64,000 bases of DNA from Microbacterium sp. EST19A (GCF_019969685.1 NZ_JAHXYZ010000002.1:1116001-1180000), one strand, 5' to 3'. Positions 1 through 8,692 are shown, counted from the first letter of the stretch. Translations and numbers: made by a program. The notes: generated from the sequence alone by a model not told the origin.

Positions 1-1
1 C

Positions 2-421
2 TCCCGCACCCGTCGCGCTCTGGCGCTCACGATCGCCGGCCGCGTCGCTCCGAGCGACGGACGCCTCAGGGTCGCCGGCCACCTTCTTCCCGGCCGGGCC
101 GCGTGGGTGCGCTCGCACGTCGGCTGCGTGCTCGTCGACGATGCGGATGCCGCCCTCGCCGAACTCGCGGAAGCCCTGCGCGGGAAGTCGTCGGTCGTCG
201 TCATCGACGGACTCGATCGCCTGACCGGCGGCCAGCGCGACCAGGCGGCCGCGATGCTGCGGGATGCCGCCGTGTCCCGGCCGCTCGCGGTCTTCGCCAC
301 AGCCTCCGACGCGGCATCCGCCCGCACCACTCTCGCCGAGGCCGGCTGGCCCGATGCCGAGACTCTCGACACGCGCACTCCGCGCCGAATCGCCGCAGAA
401 TCCACCGAGGTGACCGCATGA
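2..421 (+). CDS. ABC transporter ATP-binding protein, C-terminal part (5' end outside window)
   Basis: Read in the frame that opens at base 2, this gives about 139 residues of a protein that begins before the window. The first part (motif GRVAPSDGRLRVAG) resembles the segment after Walker A in ABC ATPases, where the cassette describes what is loaded. A hydrophobic strand ending in VVVIDGLD near base 190-210 looks like a Walker B with a reduced acidic pair. Neither Walker A nor a clear signature motif is visible in the remaining part. The TGA stop overlaps the ATG of the next gene (ATGA), so the two are translationally coupled and probably form one exporter unit. The family assignment is an inference from these fragments and from the neighbour. 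Confidence 0.6.
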   Translation, partial: SRTRRALALTIAGRVAPSDGRLRVAGHLLPGRAAWVRSHVGCVLVDDADAALAELAEALRGKSSVVVIDGLDRLTGGQRDQAAAMLRDAAVSRPLAVFATASDAASARTTLAEAGWPDAETLDTRTPRRIAAESTEVTA

Positions 422-2298
422 CACTTCCCATCGAGCGCTCGCGCTCCCGCAAGCCCGTCACCTGGTTGACGATCCTCGGCGTCCTGCTGCTGCCGGCGGC
501 CATCGGCGGCATCCTGGTCGCGGCGCTGAACAACCCGACCGAGCGTCTCGACACCATGACAGCGGCCATCGTCAACCTCGACGAACCGGTCACGATCGAC
601 GATCAGCTCACCCCGCTCGGACGACAGCTGGCGTCCGGTCTCGTCGAGGGTTCCGACGAACTCGACTCGAATCTCACCTGGGTGATCTCCAACGAGGACG
701 ACGCGGCCGAGGGGCTGGCCGACGGCACGTACCAGGCCGTCATCACCATCCCGGAGGACTTCTCCGCGGCGGCCACCTCGGCCGGTCAGGCGATCTCCGA
801 CGGCGGAGGAGAAGCCGAGAAGGCCACCATCACCGTGACCACGCCCGACGACGGTCTCGTCGCCGACGATCTCATCACGGGCCAGATCGCGAACGTCGCC
901 GCGTCGACGATGGGCACGATGCTCACCGAGGCCACGACCGAGAACGTGCTCGTCGGATTCACCACGATCGGCGACCAGATCGGCGACGCCGCCGACGGCG
1001 CACTGGAGTTGGCGACCGGCGCGAGGAGCGCGGCGGACGGAGCAGCCGCGATCCCCGACGGCGCCACGAAGCTCGCGTCGGGAGCGGGAGAGCTCGCCAC
1101 CGGCGCATCGTCGCTCGCCTCCGGCCTCGACACCATCGCCGGCAAGACACGGGAGGCCGCGGCCGGTGCGAGCCAGATCGGCTCGGGGCTCACGAGCGGA
1201 GCAGCGGCACTGGAGGCACAGGCGCCCGGGGCCGCGGCCCTCGCGTCGGGGACCACCGAGCTGGCAGCGGGCATCAACGCCCTCGCGAAGAGCTGCGATC
1301 CGCTCGTCTTCACGGCTGCCTACTGCGACCAGCTCACGGAGCTGGCCGCAGGAGCGACCGCGACGGAAGCCGGCGTCAGCCAGCTCGCAGCGCTGCCCGC
1401 CACGATCGCCCCGCAGATGCGCCAGGCCGGAACCGGCGCGACGCAGCTCGCGGGCGGACTGACTCAGCTCGCGAACGAGGGCATCGGCCAGTCCGCCGCC
1501 GGAGCGCGGTCCCTCGCCACCGGCGCCACTCAGCTCTCCGGCGGGGCGACCGAGCTCGCCACGGGCACGACCGAACTCGCCACCGGGCTCGACACCCTGG
1601 CGACCGGCACGGGCGACCTCGCGGGCGGGCTGCGCACGGCATCCGACTCGCTCCCGTCGTTCAGCGACCAGGAATCGAAATCGCTCGCCTCGGTGATCGC
1701 CGACCCGGTGTCGACGAACGCATCGATGAACACGATCTTCGGCCCCACCGCGATCCCGCTGCTCACCGCGGTCGTGCTGTGGTTCGGCGGACTCGCGTCG
1801 TTCCTGGTGATGCGCGCGCACACGGCCCGCACCCTCACGTCGCGCCGCTCGTCCGCCGCACTCACGCTCCGTGCCTTCGCGCCGGCCGCGCTGATCGGCG
1901 CAGCGCAGGGCCTGCTCGTCTCGTTCGTGGTGCAGTTCATCGCGAGCTACGAGGTCGGCGCGTGGTGGGTGTTCGCCGGTACGGCAGTGCTCGCGGGCAT
2001 CGTGTTCGCCGCGGTGAACCAGGCGCTGGTCGCGCTGTTCGGCGGGGTCGGCCGCTGGATCGCCGCACTCGTCGGAGTCATCGCCGTCGCCACCGGACTC
2101 ATCTCGACCGTGCCCGGCTGGCTCGCCGGTCTCGGCGCGGCCCTTCCGACGGCGCCCGCGTTCGCCGGACTGATCGCGGGCAACGGCTCCGCGGTCGCGG
2201 CGCTCGTGGTCTGGGGCGTGCTGTCGGTCGTCGCGACGACGCTGGCCGTCGCCCTCCGGCGCACGACCTCGGCGAAGGCGGTGCTCGCCACGGCCTGA
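418..2298 (+). CDS. YhgE/Pip family membrane protein
   Basis: A 626-residue protein. A first membrane helix lies at about residues 16-37, followed by a large extracytoplasmic region. From about 198 to 411 this region is built from repeated motifs of the type GAxxLAxGxxxLAxG, as in YhgE/Pip proteins, which include the phage infection protein and ESX/T7SS-associated YueB. The repeat is interrupted near 291-305 by a loop with two cysteines. From about 440 onward there are five to six membrane helices, the ABC-2-like C-terminal half. The start at 418 overlaps the stop of the upstream ABC ATPase by four bases. A longer reading frame upstream exists but runs antisense in character through that ATPase and is not used. 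Probable role: the membrane partner of an ABC-2 type exporter; the substrate is unknown. Confidence 0.88.
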   Translation: MTLPIERSRSRKPVTWLTILGVLLLPAAIGGILVAALNNPTERLDTMTAAIVNLDEPVTIDDQLTPLGRQLASGLVEGSDELDSNLTWVISNEDDAAEGLADGTYQAVITIPEDFSAAATSAGQAISDGGGEAEKATITVTTPDDGLVADDLITGQIANVAASTMGTMLTEATTENVLVGFTTIGDQIGDAADGALELATGARSAADGAAAIPDGATKLASGAGELATGASSLASGLDTIAGKTREAAAGASQIGSGLTSGAAALEAQAPGAAALASGTTELAAGINALAKSCDPLVFTAAYCDQLTELAAGATATEAGVSQLAALPATIAPQMRQAGTGATQLAGGLTQLANEGIGQSAAGARSLATGATQLSGGATELATGTTELATGLDTLATGTGDLAGGLRTASDSLPSFSDQESKSLASVIADPVSTNASMNTIFGPTAIPLLTAVVLWFGGLASFLVMRAHTARTLTSRRSSAALTLRAFAPAALIGAAQGLLVSFVVQFIASYEVGAWWVFAGTAVLAGIVFAAVNQALVALFGGVGRWIAALVGVIAVATGLISTVPGWLAGLGAALPTAPAFAGLIAGNGSAVAALVVWGVLSVVATTLAVALRRTTSAKAVLATA

Positions 2299-2323
2299 GT
2301 CGCGGCCTCAGCTCCTCCGGAGG

Positions 2324-3667
2324 TCAGACGTCCTGATCGGTCGAGACGGCCGCCGCCGCAGGGGAGGCGTCGCTCGTCGGCGGTCGAAGGATGCTGCGGG
2401 CCGCGGAGAGACCGCTTTCGATGGCCCCGTCGATGAACCCACCCCATCCGTCGGCGACGTCCGATCCCGCGAGCAGCACCCGACCGTGAGGCGCGCGCAG
2501 TGCCGGCAGCCCACGCTTCAGATAGCCCGCGCGATGCATCGGCCACGTCTCGCCGGAGAGCGGATCGGCGGTCCAGTCGTGCCCCGCGACATCGACGACG
2601 GTCAGACCCCTCACCACCTGGTCGACGGCCTGCTGCACGGCCGATCGATCGTTGCCGTCGATGGCGCGTGCATCAGGGCCGAACCCGATGACGACCGTGC
2701 GCCCACCGACGTGATACTCCGATTGCAGGAAGTTCAGGGGCGCGTCATTAGCGCCGAACGCGACGAAGTGCGGTCTCTCGCCCTCGACCGAGAACCAGAT
2801 CTTCGTTCCCCGTCCGACCTGCCCGCTCTCGACCGCGCGCTCGGCAGCCGCCGGCAACGGCGGCTCGAAGCGGATCCGCGCGAGGGCATGAAGCGGAGCA
2901 GTCACGATCACCGAAGCTGCAGTGACCGATGACCCGTCGACGAGTCGGATCAACACCTCGCCGGGACCGTCCGCGATGGACGCGACATCGGCACCGAGCC
3001 GCAGTTCCGCATCCGTGTCGGAGAGGATCGCCTCAGCGAGAGCCCGCGTTCCGCCCGCGATCTTGTAGCTCGCGCACGCCTCGAACAGCATCCGCCAGTC
3101 TCCGTTGGCGGCGGCAAGCCATCGCAAGGCCTGCGTGTAGGCAGCCTCGTCGAGTCGCCCGTTGAAGTTCAGCGTCCAGAAGGACAGGAGGAGGGCGAGG
3201 CGATCCTCGTCGAGCCCAAGGGCGGCGAGCCGGTCGAGCAGCAGTTCGTCGTCGAGGAGCGTCCCCTGCGCCGAACTGAGGGGAGAGAACGGATCCGGGA
3301 AGACCTCACGCGCCGCGCGCCCGAGTTCCCGATTCGGCTCGTCGAGGAGGGCGAGGAGCGCATCCGGTTCGACCGCGGTCGGCCGCCCGTCGTGCTGATG
3401 CCACGCGACCGCGGGCTGAGGGCTGGGCACGAGCCCGATCCCGTACCGATGCAGCTCCGTCCAGACGAAGGGCTGTATCCAGTGCACCCACGTGCCGCCG
3501 AGCTCGATGTCGAGCCCGAGACGACTGTCGAGCCACGTACGCCCGCCGATCCGGTCCCGCGCCTCGAGGACGAGCACTCGTCTGCCGCTCCACGTGAGTT
3601 CGCGGGCGGCTGTGAGACCTGCGAATCCCGCACCCAGGATCACGACGTCGTACTCCTGCGCTGTCAT
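2324..3667 (-). CDS. Flavin-dependent monoamine oxidase family protein (FAD)
   Basis: A 447-residue oxidoreductase of the flavin amine oxidase family, which oxidises primary or secondary amines to aldehydes with release of ammonia and H2O2. The dinucleotide-binding motif G12-A-G14-F-A-G17 follows an N-terminal beta strand. The family's second FAD signature GGRTW ends near residue 45. The C-terminal flavin loop LLAGSDVADGWGGF-IDGA is present. It is the last gene of a minus-strand operon after the permease, the MoaF-like protein and the cupin; the gap to the cupin is only 7 bases and the SD (GAGG) overlaps the cupin stop. The frame continues upstream to 4291, but that part overlaps the cupin gene and lacks family similarity. 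The substrate is not shown; a biogenic amine or polyamine is likely. Confidence 0.9.
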   Translation of the reverse strand: MTAQEYDVVILGAGFAGLTAARELTWSGRRVLVLEARDRIGGRTWLDSRLGLDIELGGTWVHWIQPFVWTELHRYGIGLVPSPQPAVAWHQHDGRPTAVEPDALLALLDEPNRELGRAAREVFPDPFSPLSSAQGTLLDDELLLDRLAALGLDEDRLALLLSFWTLNFNGRLDEAAYTQALRWLAAANGDWRMLFEACASYKIAGGTRALAEAILSDTDAELRLGADVASIADGPGEVLIRLVDGSSVTAASVIVTAPLHALARIRFEPPLPAAAERAVESGQVGRGTKIWFSVEGERPHFVAFGANDAPLNFLQSEYHVGGRTVVIGFGPDARAIDGNDRSAVQQAVDQVVRGLTVVDVAGHDWTADPLSGETWPMHRAGYLKRGLPALRAPHGRVLLAGSDVADGWGGFIDGAIESGLSAARSILRPPTSDASPAAAAVSTDQDV

Positions 3668-3674
3668 GGGATCC

Positions 3675-4010
3675 TCAGGAGTAGACGAAGAACTCGACGG
3701 TCGGTGCGAGGACGGTCCAGAGCGCAGCCGTTCCCTTGTTGAACGTCGCCACCGACCCGGCAGTGAGCTCGAACGCGTCGCTGTCGTCGGGCTCGACACG
3801 GAGATGGCCCTCGATGATGTACACCGTCTCGTCGGCATGGCCGACGACCCGCATCGCGCCGGGTGTCTCCTCCGGGGTGATGAACCAGAAGCCGGACGCG
3901 AGATTCTCGCGGTCTCCTTCTCCGGGCCGGCGGGTCCACTGGACCGTGCCGACCTCGAAGGGCTCGGCCGCAGAGCGGTCATATCGGGTGGTGCTCGTGA
4001 AGTCGGGCAT
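3675..4010 (-). CDS. Cupin domain-containing protein
   Basis: A 111-residue single-domain cupin. The conserved barrel motifs are readable: G-H-A-D-E-T-V-Y-I-I-E-G in motif 1 and a motif 2 region around LTAGSVATFNKGT. The motif 1 histidine and glutamate are kept, while motif 2 lacks the usual histidine, so metal binding may be incomplete. This fits the small ethanolamine-utilisation or (S)-ureidoglycine-type 'DUF861' cupins. It sits between the MoaF-like gene (28-base gap) and the amine oxidase (7-base gap) in one operon. An accessory or sensing role in amine breakdown is inferred from position only. The SD is GAGAGG before ATG. Confidence 0.85.
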   Translation of the reverse strand: MPDFTSTTRYDRSAAEPFEVGTVQWTRRPGEGDRENLASGFWFITPEETPGAMRVVGHADETVYIIEGHLRVEPDDSDAFELTAGSVATFNKGTAALWTVLAPTVEFFVYS

Positions 4011-4038
4011 GGTTGCGCCTCTCGGATCCGCGAGCGGA

Positions 4039-4854
4039 TCAATCGTTGGGGTAGGACGTCTCGTTGAGAATCGTGAAGCGGCTGTCGAAGGGGATGTGGA
4101 CGACGCTCTGCGTCGAGTTCTCCCAGCAGAACATGCGGCCGATGGAGCGCTTCTCGTGCAGATCGACCACGAGGAAGCTCTCCACCGGCATCACGCTCTC
4201 CTTCCAGTAGAAGATGACGAGCCCTTCCGCCAGTTCCAGGGTCTTCGTCTGATCCACGTCGGCCAGGCCGGATTCGGCACCGGAGATGCAATGCCAGACG
4301 AACGTGCCTCCGTTGAGATAGATGTGCTCGTATCGTTCCGTCTCGCTGTAGCGGTAGTAGATGCGCTTGCCGACGAGCTCATCGCTGCTCCTCCGCGGTT
4401 CGATCTCACCCATGCCCTCGATCCGGCCGGAGAGGAAGACGGTTCCGGTGCGGCCGACGCCGTCGGTGAGCGTGATCCAACTGTCGGCGGCCGTGACGCG
4501 ACCGTCGACGAGGTCGACCACGATCGAGATCGCGCGGGCCTCCGCCCCTGAGCCCGTCAGCACGTCGATGAACTGCACACCCGGGCGAACCTCCACAGCG
4601 CGGTAGGAGAGGCGGTCGCGGGATCCGGCGCGCGCGCCGGCGATGACGGTCGACGTGACCGCGTCCGCGGAGTGGAATTCGTACCGCGTCGTGTCGCCGT
4701 CGTCGAAACGGATCTCGATCGTCCGGCCGATCAGAGCTTCACTCGCGGGCAGGCTCGGAGCGCCGAATCCGTCGATCATCGCGGACACATCGGGCCACTC
4801 CTCCTGGGCGATGAAGCCCTGCGCGTGGACCTTCGAGTCGGTAGACATGTTCAC
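4039..4854 (-). CDS. MoaF-like protein (monoamine regulon)
   Basis: A 271-residue protein with two related beta-rich (lipocalin-like) halves. The C-terminal half carries the MoaF_C pattern: GKRIYYRYS, then FVWHCISGAE-GLADVD, then LVIFYWKE-SVMPVES and IGRMFCWE. MoaF was first described as part of the monoamine-induced moa regulon of Klebsiella, near tyramine oxidase and arylsulfatase genes. Its biochemical role remains unclear. Finding it in the same operon as a flavin amine oxidase supports an amine pathway. The start is GTG 4854, with AAAGGAAA seven bases upstream; ATG 4848 is the alternative. The name does not imply molybdenum cofactor synthesis. Confidence 0.85.
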   Translation of the reverse strand: MNMSTDSKVHAQGFIAQEEWPDVSAMIDGFGAPSLPASEALIGRTIEIRFDDGDTTRYEFHSADAVTSTVIAGARAGSRDRLSYRAVEVRPGVQFIDVLTGSGAEARAISIVVDLVDGRVTAADSWITLTDGVGRTGTVFLSGRIEGMGEIEPRRSSDELVGKRIYYRYSETERYEHIYLNGGTFVWHCISGAESGLADVDQTKTLELAEGLVIFYWKESVMPVESFLVVDLHEKRSIGRMFCWENSTQSVVHIPFDSRFTILNETSYPND

Positions 4855-4899
4855 AGTGGAGTTTCCTTTCCCGGGGCGGATGGATGCACGGAGCGGTCC

Positions 4900-6327
4900 T
4901 CAGGCGATCGCCACGACCGTGAAGTCGATGTCCTTGCGGAAGCTCGGGATGATGAACCCGACGACGAACGCGGCGGGGATGAGCCAGAGCATCGCTTTGG
5001 CCACGGTGCCGTCGCCGAACAGGAGCACATCGAAGTTCGACAGCGCGATCACCAGCACTGCGGCGTTCAGGAGGAGCGCGAGGCTCGGGGCGAACTTCGT
5101 GCTCCAGAAGCCGGTCTCGAGGCGTTCACGGAGGAAGAAGGCGAGGATGGCCACCGAAGCGAGCGTCATCATCGTGATGAAGCCGACGGTTCCGAGGGCG
5201 ACGAACCACGCGTACACGACGACGATGGGATCGGCTCCGGCCGCGAAGAAGATCGCGAGGACGACTGCACAGACAGCGGCGTCCACGAGCGCGGCGACGT
5301 GCGGCGCGTGCTTCACACGTGAGACCCGCGCGAAGATCTGCGGCAGCACACGTGCGCGTCCGAGAGCGAAGCAATAGCGGGCGAACATGTTCTGCACGCC
5401 GATCAGCATCGCGAGGAAACTCGTGAGCACGAGGATCTGCAGCACGAGCGAGAGCCAGGGGCCGACGGCGCGCGAGGCGAGATCGAAGATGACGCCGGAG
5501 AGGTTTTCGGCCGAGGCCCGCTGAACGTCATTCGCGCCGATGCCGTAGCTGACAGCCCAGGTCGCCAAGGTGTAGTAGACGGCGACGAAGCCGATGACGA
5601 CGAACAGCGCGATGGGGATCGTCCGGCGCGGGTTCCTCGCTTCCTCGGCGAACACCGTCGTCGCCTCGAACGTCGTGAAGCAGGTGAACACGAACAGTCC
5701 GGCGACACCCACTCCGGGGTTCGCCAGTACCGCAGGGCTGAAGCTCACCAGGGACGGGTCCTGTCCGGGGAACGCGATGAGGATTCCGACGACGAGCACC
5801 GCGACGACGATGACCTCGAGCGCGATGATCACGCCCAGGACGCGCATGTTCAGGTCGACGCCGCGGATGACCAGGACAGTGGTGACGGCGATCGCAAGCA
5901 TCACCCAGGCCCAGACCGGCACGTCGAGTCCCGCACTCGCGGCGAGCTGCTGGGCGAAGACGCCGAACTGGGCGACGAGGCCGATCTGGAGGGCGAGATA
6001 CGTCACGACGACGATGCCCGCGGACCCGGTGGCGGCGCGCGGGCCCAGCCCCCGTGCGATGTACGCGACGAAGCCGCCGGCATTGGTGATGTGACGACTC
6101 ATCTTCAGATACCCCACCGCGAAGACCGCGATGATGGCCGCGACGATCAGGTAGACGGCCGGTGCGCCGCTGCCGACGATCGAGAAGACCACCGGGGCGG
6201 CCCCCACGAACGCCGCCATCGGCGCCGCCGCAGCGATGACGAAGAATGCGACGCCGACGACACCGAGACTGTTCCGTTTCAGTGACGGCGTCTGCTCGGC
6301 CGGGGATTCGGTGCTGGTCGACGCCAT
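4900..6327 (-). CDS. APC superfamily amino acid/amine permease
   Basis: A 475-residue membrane transporter with about 12 predicted helices, of the amino acid-polyamine-organocation superfamily. The first helix carries the expected N-terminal pattern GVVGVAFFVIAAAAPMAAF, followed by a GSGAPAVYLI helix. The loop GLFVFTCFTTFEATTVFAEEARNP is the conserved helix 6-7 region with the 'EE.RNPRR' sequence typical of the family. It is the first gene of the amine operon and the likely importer of the substrate for the oxidase downstream. It has a TTGACA -35 and TCAAAT -10 at 6386-6391 and 6363-6368 (minus strand, 17-base spacer), both covered by TetR-type palindromes. The SD is AAGGGAGA before ATG 6327. 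Confidence 0.93.
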   Translation of the reverse strand: MASTSTESPAEQTPSLKRNSLGVVGVAFFVIAAAAPMAAFVGAAPVVFSIVGSGAPAVYLIVAAIIAVFAVGYLKMSRHITNAGGFVAYIARGLGPRAATGSAGIVVVTYLALQIGLVAQFGVFAQQLAASAGLDVPVWAWVMLAIAVTTVLVIRGVDLNMRVLGVIIALEVIVVAVLVVGILIAFPGQDPSLVSFSPAVLANPGVGVAGLFVFTCFTTFEATTVFAEEARNPRRTIPIALFVVIGFVAVYYTLATWAVSYGIGANDVQRASAENLSGVIFDLASRAVGPWLSLVLQILVLTSFLAMLIGVQNMFARYCFALGRARVLPQIFARVSRVKHAPHVAALVDAAVCAVVLAIFFAAGADPIVVVYAWFVALGTVGFITMMTLASVAILAFFLRERLETGFWSTKFAPSLALLLNAAVLVIALSNFDVLLFGDGTVAKAMLWLIPAAFVVGFIIPSFRKDIDFTVVAIA

Positions 6328-6362
6328 GGCGTTCTCCCTTGAACAAGGCGGATGATGAAGCT

Positions 6363-6391
6363 ATTTGAGCAGGTGCTGAATTCCATGTCAA
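6363..6391 (-). promoter_or_regulatory. Promoter of the amine operon
   Basis: On the minus strand a consensus -35 (TTGACA, 6386-6391) is followed after 17 bases by TCAAAT (6363-6368; four of six matches to TATAAT). Transcription would start near 6356 and leave a short leader with a good SD before the permease ATG at 6327. Both hexamers lie inside the palindromes described separately, which predicts direct occlusion by the TetR protein. Confidence 0.7.
6365..6380. promoter_or_regulatory. TetR operator candidate O1
   Basis: Imperfect palindrome TTGAGCA-gg-TGCTGAA (one mismatch between arms). It covers the -10 of the permease promoter. It shares its half-site with the second palindrome 23 bases away, so the pair probably binds two dimers of the TetR protein encoded next door. 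Confidence 0.7.
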
Positions 6392-6403
6392 GCATTTGCT
6401 CAA
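6388..6403. promoter_or_regulatory. TetR operator candidate O2
   Basis: Imperfect palindrome TCAAGCA-tt-TGCTCAA, with the same half-site as O1 (TTGAGCA/TGCTCAA). The outer half-sites of O1 and O2 also form a perfect 9-bp inverted repeat (6363-6371 with 6397-6405). The site covers the -35 of the permease promoter and lies 30 bases before the -10 of the TetR gene, in a position to control both directions. Confidence 0.7.
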
Positions 6404-6445
6404 ATTGGATGAGCGTCGACGTGACCCGGGAGGTAGGGTGCCAAC

Positions 6446-7039
6446 ATGGCCGAAGACTCACCACGCATCAAATACGGCACCGGTCGCGAGGCGCTGATCG
6501 AAGCGGCGGTCCGTGTCGTCGCCCGCCACGGGCTGCACGGCATGACCTTCCGCAAGGTCGCGGAAGAAGCCGGCGTGAACAATTCTCTGGTGGCGCACCA
6601 CTTCGGCTCGCTGTCGTCGCTGGCGTCGGCTGCGCTCGCCTGGTCCGCGACGACGGCTCTGAATGACTCGCATCTCGCCGGATTCCGCGACTCTGCCGAC
6701 GACTACAAGGCGGCGCTGTGGTCCACTCTCAGCGAGGAGAAGGACCTGCACGTCTACCAGTTCGAGATGGTCCTCGAGGCCGGTCGTGATGAAGGGATCC
6801 GCACCCAGATCATCGCCATGTACGACCAGTACACCTCGGAGCTCTCCCGCAGCATGTTCGGCGACTCGGCGAACGAGGAGGACGATGCCGTGGCTCGCGC
6901 CGTCTTCGCCGCGCTCGACGGGCTCGTGCTGCAGTTCGTCGGCGGAGCGATCGACCGGCAGCAGGTCGATGCCTCCGTCAGCGCCCTGTGGAAGCTGGCA
7001 GCCATGGCGACTTCCTCTCGCTCTTCGGAGCGGGCATGA
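6446..7039 (+). CDS. TetR/AcrR family transcriptional regulator (amine operon)
   Basis: A 197-residue regulator with the N-terminal TetR fold: helix-turn-helix at about residues 33-55 (MTFRKVAEEAGVNNSLVAHHF), then an all-helical ligand domain. It is divergent from the permease-MoaF-cupin-amine oxidase operon, and the 118-base spacer holds two matching palindromes. It is therefore the likely repressor of the operon and of itself, responding to an amine or amino acid. A -10 TAGGGT at 6434-6439 stands exactly six bases before ATG, so the mRNA is probably leaderless. Its stop overlaps the next gene (ATGA). Confidence 0.92.
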   Translation: MAEDSPRIKYGTGREALIEAAVRVVARHGLHGMTFRKVAEEAGVNNSLVAHHFGSLSSLASAALAWSATTALNDSHLAGFRDSADDYKAALWSTLSEEKDLHVYQFEMVLEAGRDEGIRTQIIAMYDQYTSELSRSMFGDSANEEDDAVARAVFAALDGLVLQFVGGAIDRQQVDASVSALWKLAAMATSSRSSERA

Positions 7040-7698
7040 AGATGCCGGATCCCTCGGGCTCTGATCCGGACCCGAGCCCGCGCCGGACGAGCCGAGGCTC
7101 CCCGAGGATGCGCCGACCGTTCATGGACGACCCTGCCCAGCTCGCTTCGCTGGAGGGGCAGCAGTATCTCGTGCTGCGTCCGACGATCGCCGTCGCGTCG
7201 CTGTACAGGGAGGTGCAGGATGCCGCGCTCGCGCGGCTCGGCGGCGACATCCCGCATCCGCGCACCGAGCACGTCACGCTGCGCGCCTTCTCCGAACCGG
7301 ATCGCCGGACCGAGGTCGGCGCTCTGGTCCGCGACTGGGCGGCGCGACAGCATCCGATCGAGGTGACGGCGGAGGCGGTCGACGTGTTCCCGGCACCGTG
7401 GCAGATCCTCATCGTGCGGATCGCCCGCTCGGCCGCGCTCGTCTCGGCCTATGCAGACCTCAGCGCGGCCCTCGAGAGCACGGATTTCCGGCGCCTCGAC
7501 GAGCGCGGCGTCGAGGACTGGACGTTCCACCTCTCGGTCGTCTACGGCAGGACGCTCGACCCTGCCGCGTGGCAGGAGTTCGCCGACGCGTCACGGACCG
7601 AGCTGTCGCTGCAGCCGGCCGAGACGATCGCCGAGGCGGAACTGGTCTGGTACGAGGACGGCGAAGAGCACGCCGAGGTCATCCCTCTCGGCCCCTGA
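7036..7698 (+). CDS. 2'-5' RNA ligase family protein (2H phosphoesterase)
   Basis: A 220-residue protein with the two histidine motifs of the 2H phosphoesterase superfamily: H79-V-T81 and H165-L-S167, each followed by a hydrophobic strand. Such enzymes act on 2',3'-cyclic or 2'-5' phosphodiester bonds in RNA or small nucleotides. The first 45 or so residues are proline- and arginine-rich and may be disordered. The ATG at 7036 overlaps the TGA of the TetR gene; internal ATG codons at residues 25 and 30 are alternative starts that would remove the tail. Whether it belongs functionally to the amine locus is not shown. Confidence 0.82.
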   Translation: MKMPDPSGSDPDPSPRRTSRGSPRMRRPFMDDPAQLASLEGQQYLVLRPTIAVASLYREVQDAALARLGGDIPHPRTEHVTLRAFSEPDRRTEVGALVRDWAARQHPIEVTAEAVDVFPAPWQILIVRIARSAALVSAYADLSAALESTDFRRLDERGVEDWTFHLSVVYGRTLDPAAWQEFADASRTELSLQPAETIAEAELVWYEDGEEHAEVIPLGP

Positions 7699-7710
7699 GC
7701 GCCTGCCGGC

Positions 7711-8688
7711 TCAGCTCAGGCCGGAGTATGCGTGCAGGCCCTTGAAGAACACGTTGACGATGGTGAAGTTGAAGATCACGGCCGAGAAGCCGACGATCGC
7801 CAGCCAGGCCGAGGGGTTTCCTCGCCATCCACGGGTCGCGCGGGCGTGGATGTATCCGGCGAAGATGACCCAGATCACGAAGGTCCAGGTCTCCTTGACA
7901 TCGAAGCCCCAGAAGCGGCTCCACGCGTAATAGGCCCAGATGGAACCGGCGATCAGGGTGAACGTCCACAGGATGAACCCGATGATCGAGAACCGGTACG
8001 CCATGCTCTCGAGGCGCTCCGCGTTCGGGAAGGTCCGCAGGAACCCGGGGCCCGTCTTCTCGGCGCCTTCTCCGACGAGGCGCTCCCGCCGCGACTGCAT
8101 GAGCTGGATGACCGAGAGAGCGAAGGCGAGCGCGAAGAACGCGGTCGCGAGCGACGCCACGAACACGTGGATGACGAGCCAGATGCTCTTCAGCGGGTCC
8201 ATCAGCGGCGAGATCTCGACGTAGAAGTTCGTCGAGGCGAGGCCGAGAAGGATCACGACGAGACCCGTGATGAACGTGCCGAGGAAGCGCAGGTCGATCC
8301 GCGTGAGCACCACCAGGAACACGGCGACGATGAGGAGGGTGCCGAGCATCGCGAACTCGTAGAGGTTCGCCCACGGCACGCGCCCGGCCGCGATGCCACG
8401 GGTCAGCGTCGCTCCCAGATGGAAGACGAAGGCGAGCACCATGAGCGATGTGCCGATGCGTGCCATCACGAATCGCTGCGGCTTCGCGTCGGCGTCGGAC
8501 GACCCGGCGGACGATGCGCCGATCACTCCCCCGCCTGCGCCGACGAGCGCCGGCTGCCGGACGGTCTGCGCTTCTGCCGAGACCTCCGAGCGGCGCGCGA
8601 GATCGAAGGCGAAGGCGATGAACGCCGCCGCATAGATCGCGATCGCCGTCCACAGCAGGATCGGCGAGATCTCGTTGAGCTCGAGCAT
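7711..8688 (-). CDS. ccsB: c-type cytochrome biogenesis protein CcsB/CcsA (ResC)
   Basis: A 325-residue membrane protein with about eight helices, the haem-handling subunit of cytochrome c maturation system II. The tryptophan-rich WWD-type segment WGFDVKETW is at about residues 260-268, next to conserved histidines used for haem (for example in the helices near 170 and 280). Together with ResB it brings haem across the membrane and attaches it to CXXCH apocytochromes. It is the last gene of the minus-strand group ResA-CcdA-ResB-CcsB, four bases after resB. A cytoplasmic loop of about 35 residues (Gly/Ala/Ser-rich, 40-75) is longer than in Bacillus ResC. Confidence 0.94.
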   Translation of the reverse strand: MLELNEISPILLWTAIAIYAAAFIAFAFDLARRSEVSAEAQTVRQPALVGAGGGVIGASSAGSSDADAKPQRFVMARIGTSLMVLAFVFHLGATLTRGIAAGRVPWANLYEFAMLGTLLIVAVFLVVLTRIDLRFLGTFITGLVVILLGLASTNFYVEISPLMDPLKSIWLVIHVFVASLATAFFALAFALSVIQLMQSRRERLVGEGAEKTGPGFLRTFPNAERLESMAYRFSIIGFILWTFTLIAGSIWAYYAWSRFWGFDVKETWTFVIWVIFAGYIHARATRGWRGNPSAWLAIVGFSAVIFNFTIVNVFFKGLHAYSGLS

Positions 8689-8692
8689 GATG

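Noticed and set aside
103..417. N-terminal extension of the YhgE/Pip gene up to base 103
   Set aside because: It is out of frame with the ABC ATPase that occupies the same bases and gives an Arg-rich sequence; the ATGA junction at 418 fixes the start.
3668..4291. N-terminal extension of the amine oxidase
   Set aside because: The frame runs through the cupin gene and part of the MoaF-like gene; the FAD motif begins 12 residues after ATG 3667, as expected.
4039..4854. Molybdenum cofactor role for the MoaF-like protein
   Set aside because: No moa/mob/moe genes for cofactor synthesis are nearby and the domain pattern is that of the monoamine-regulon MoaF; the name similarity is accidental.
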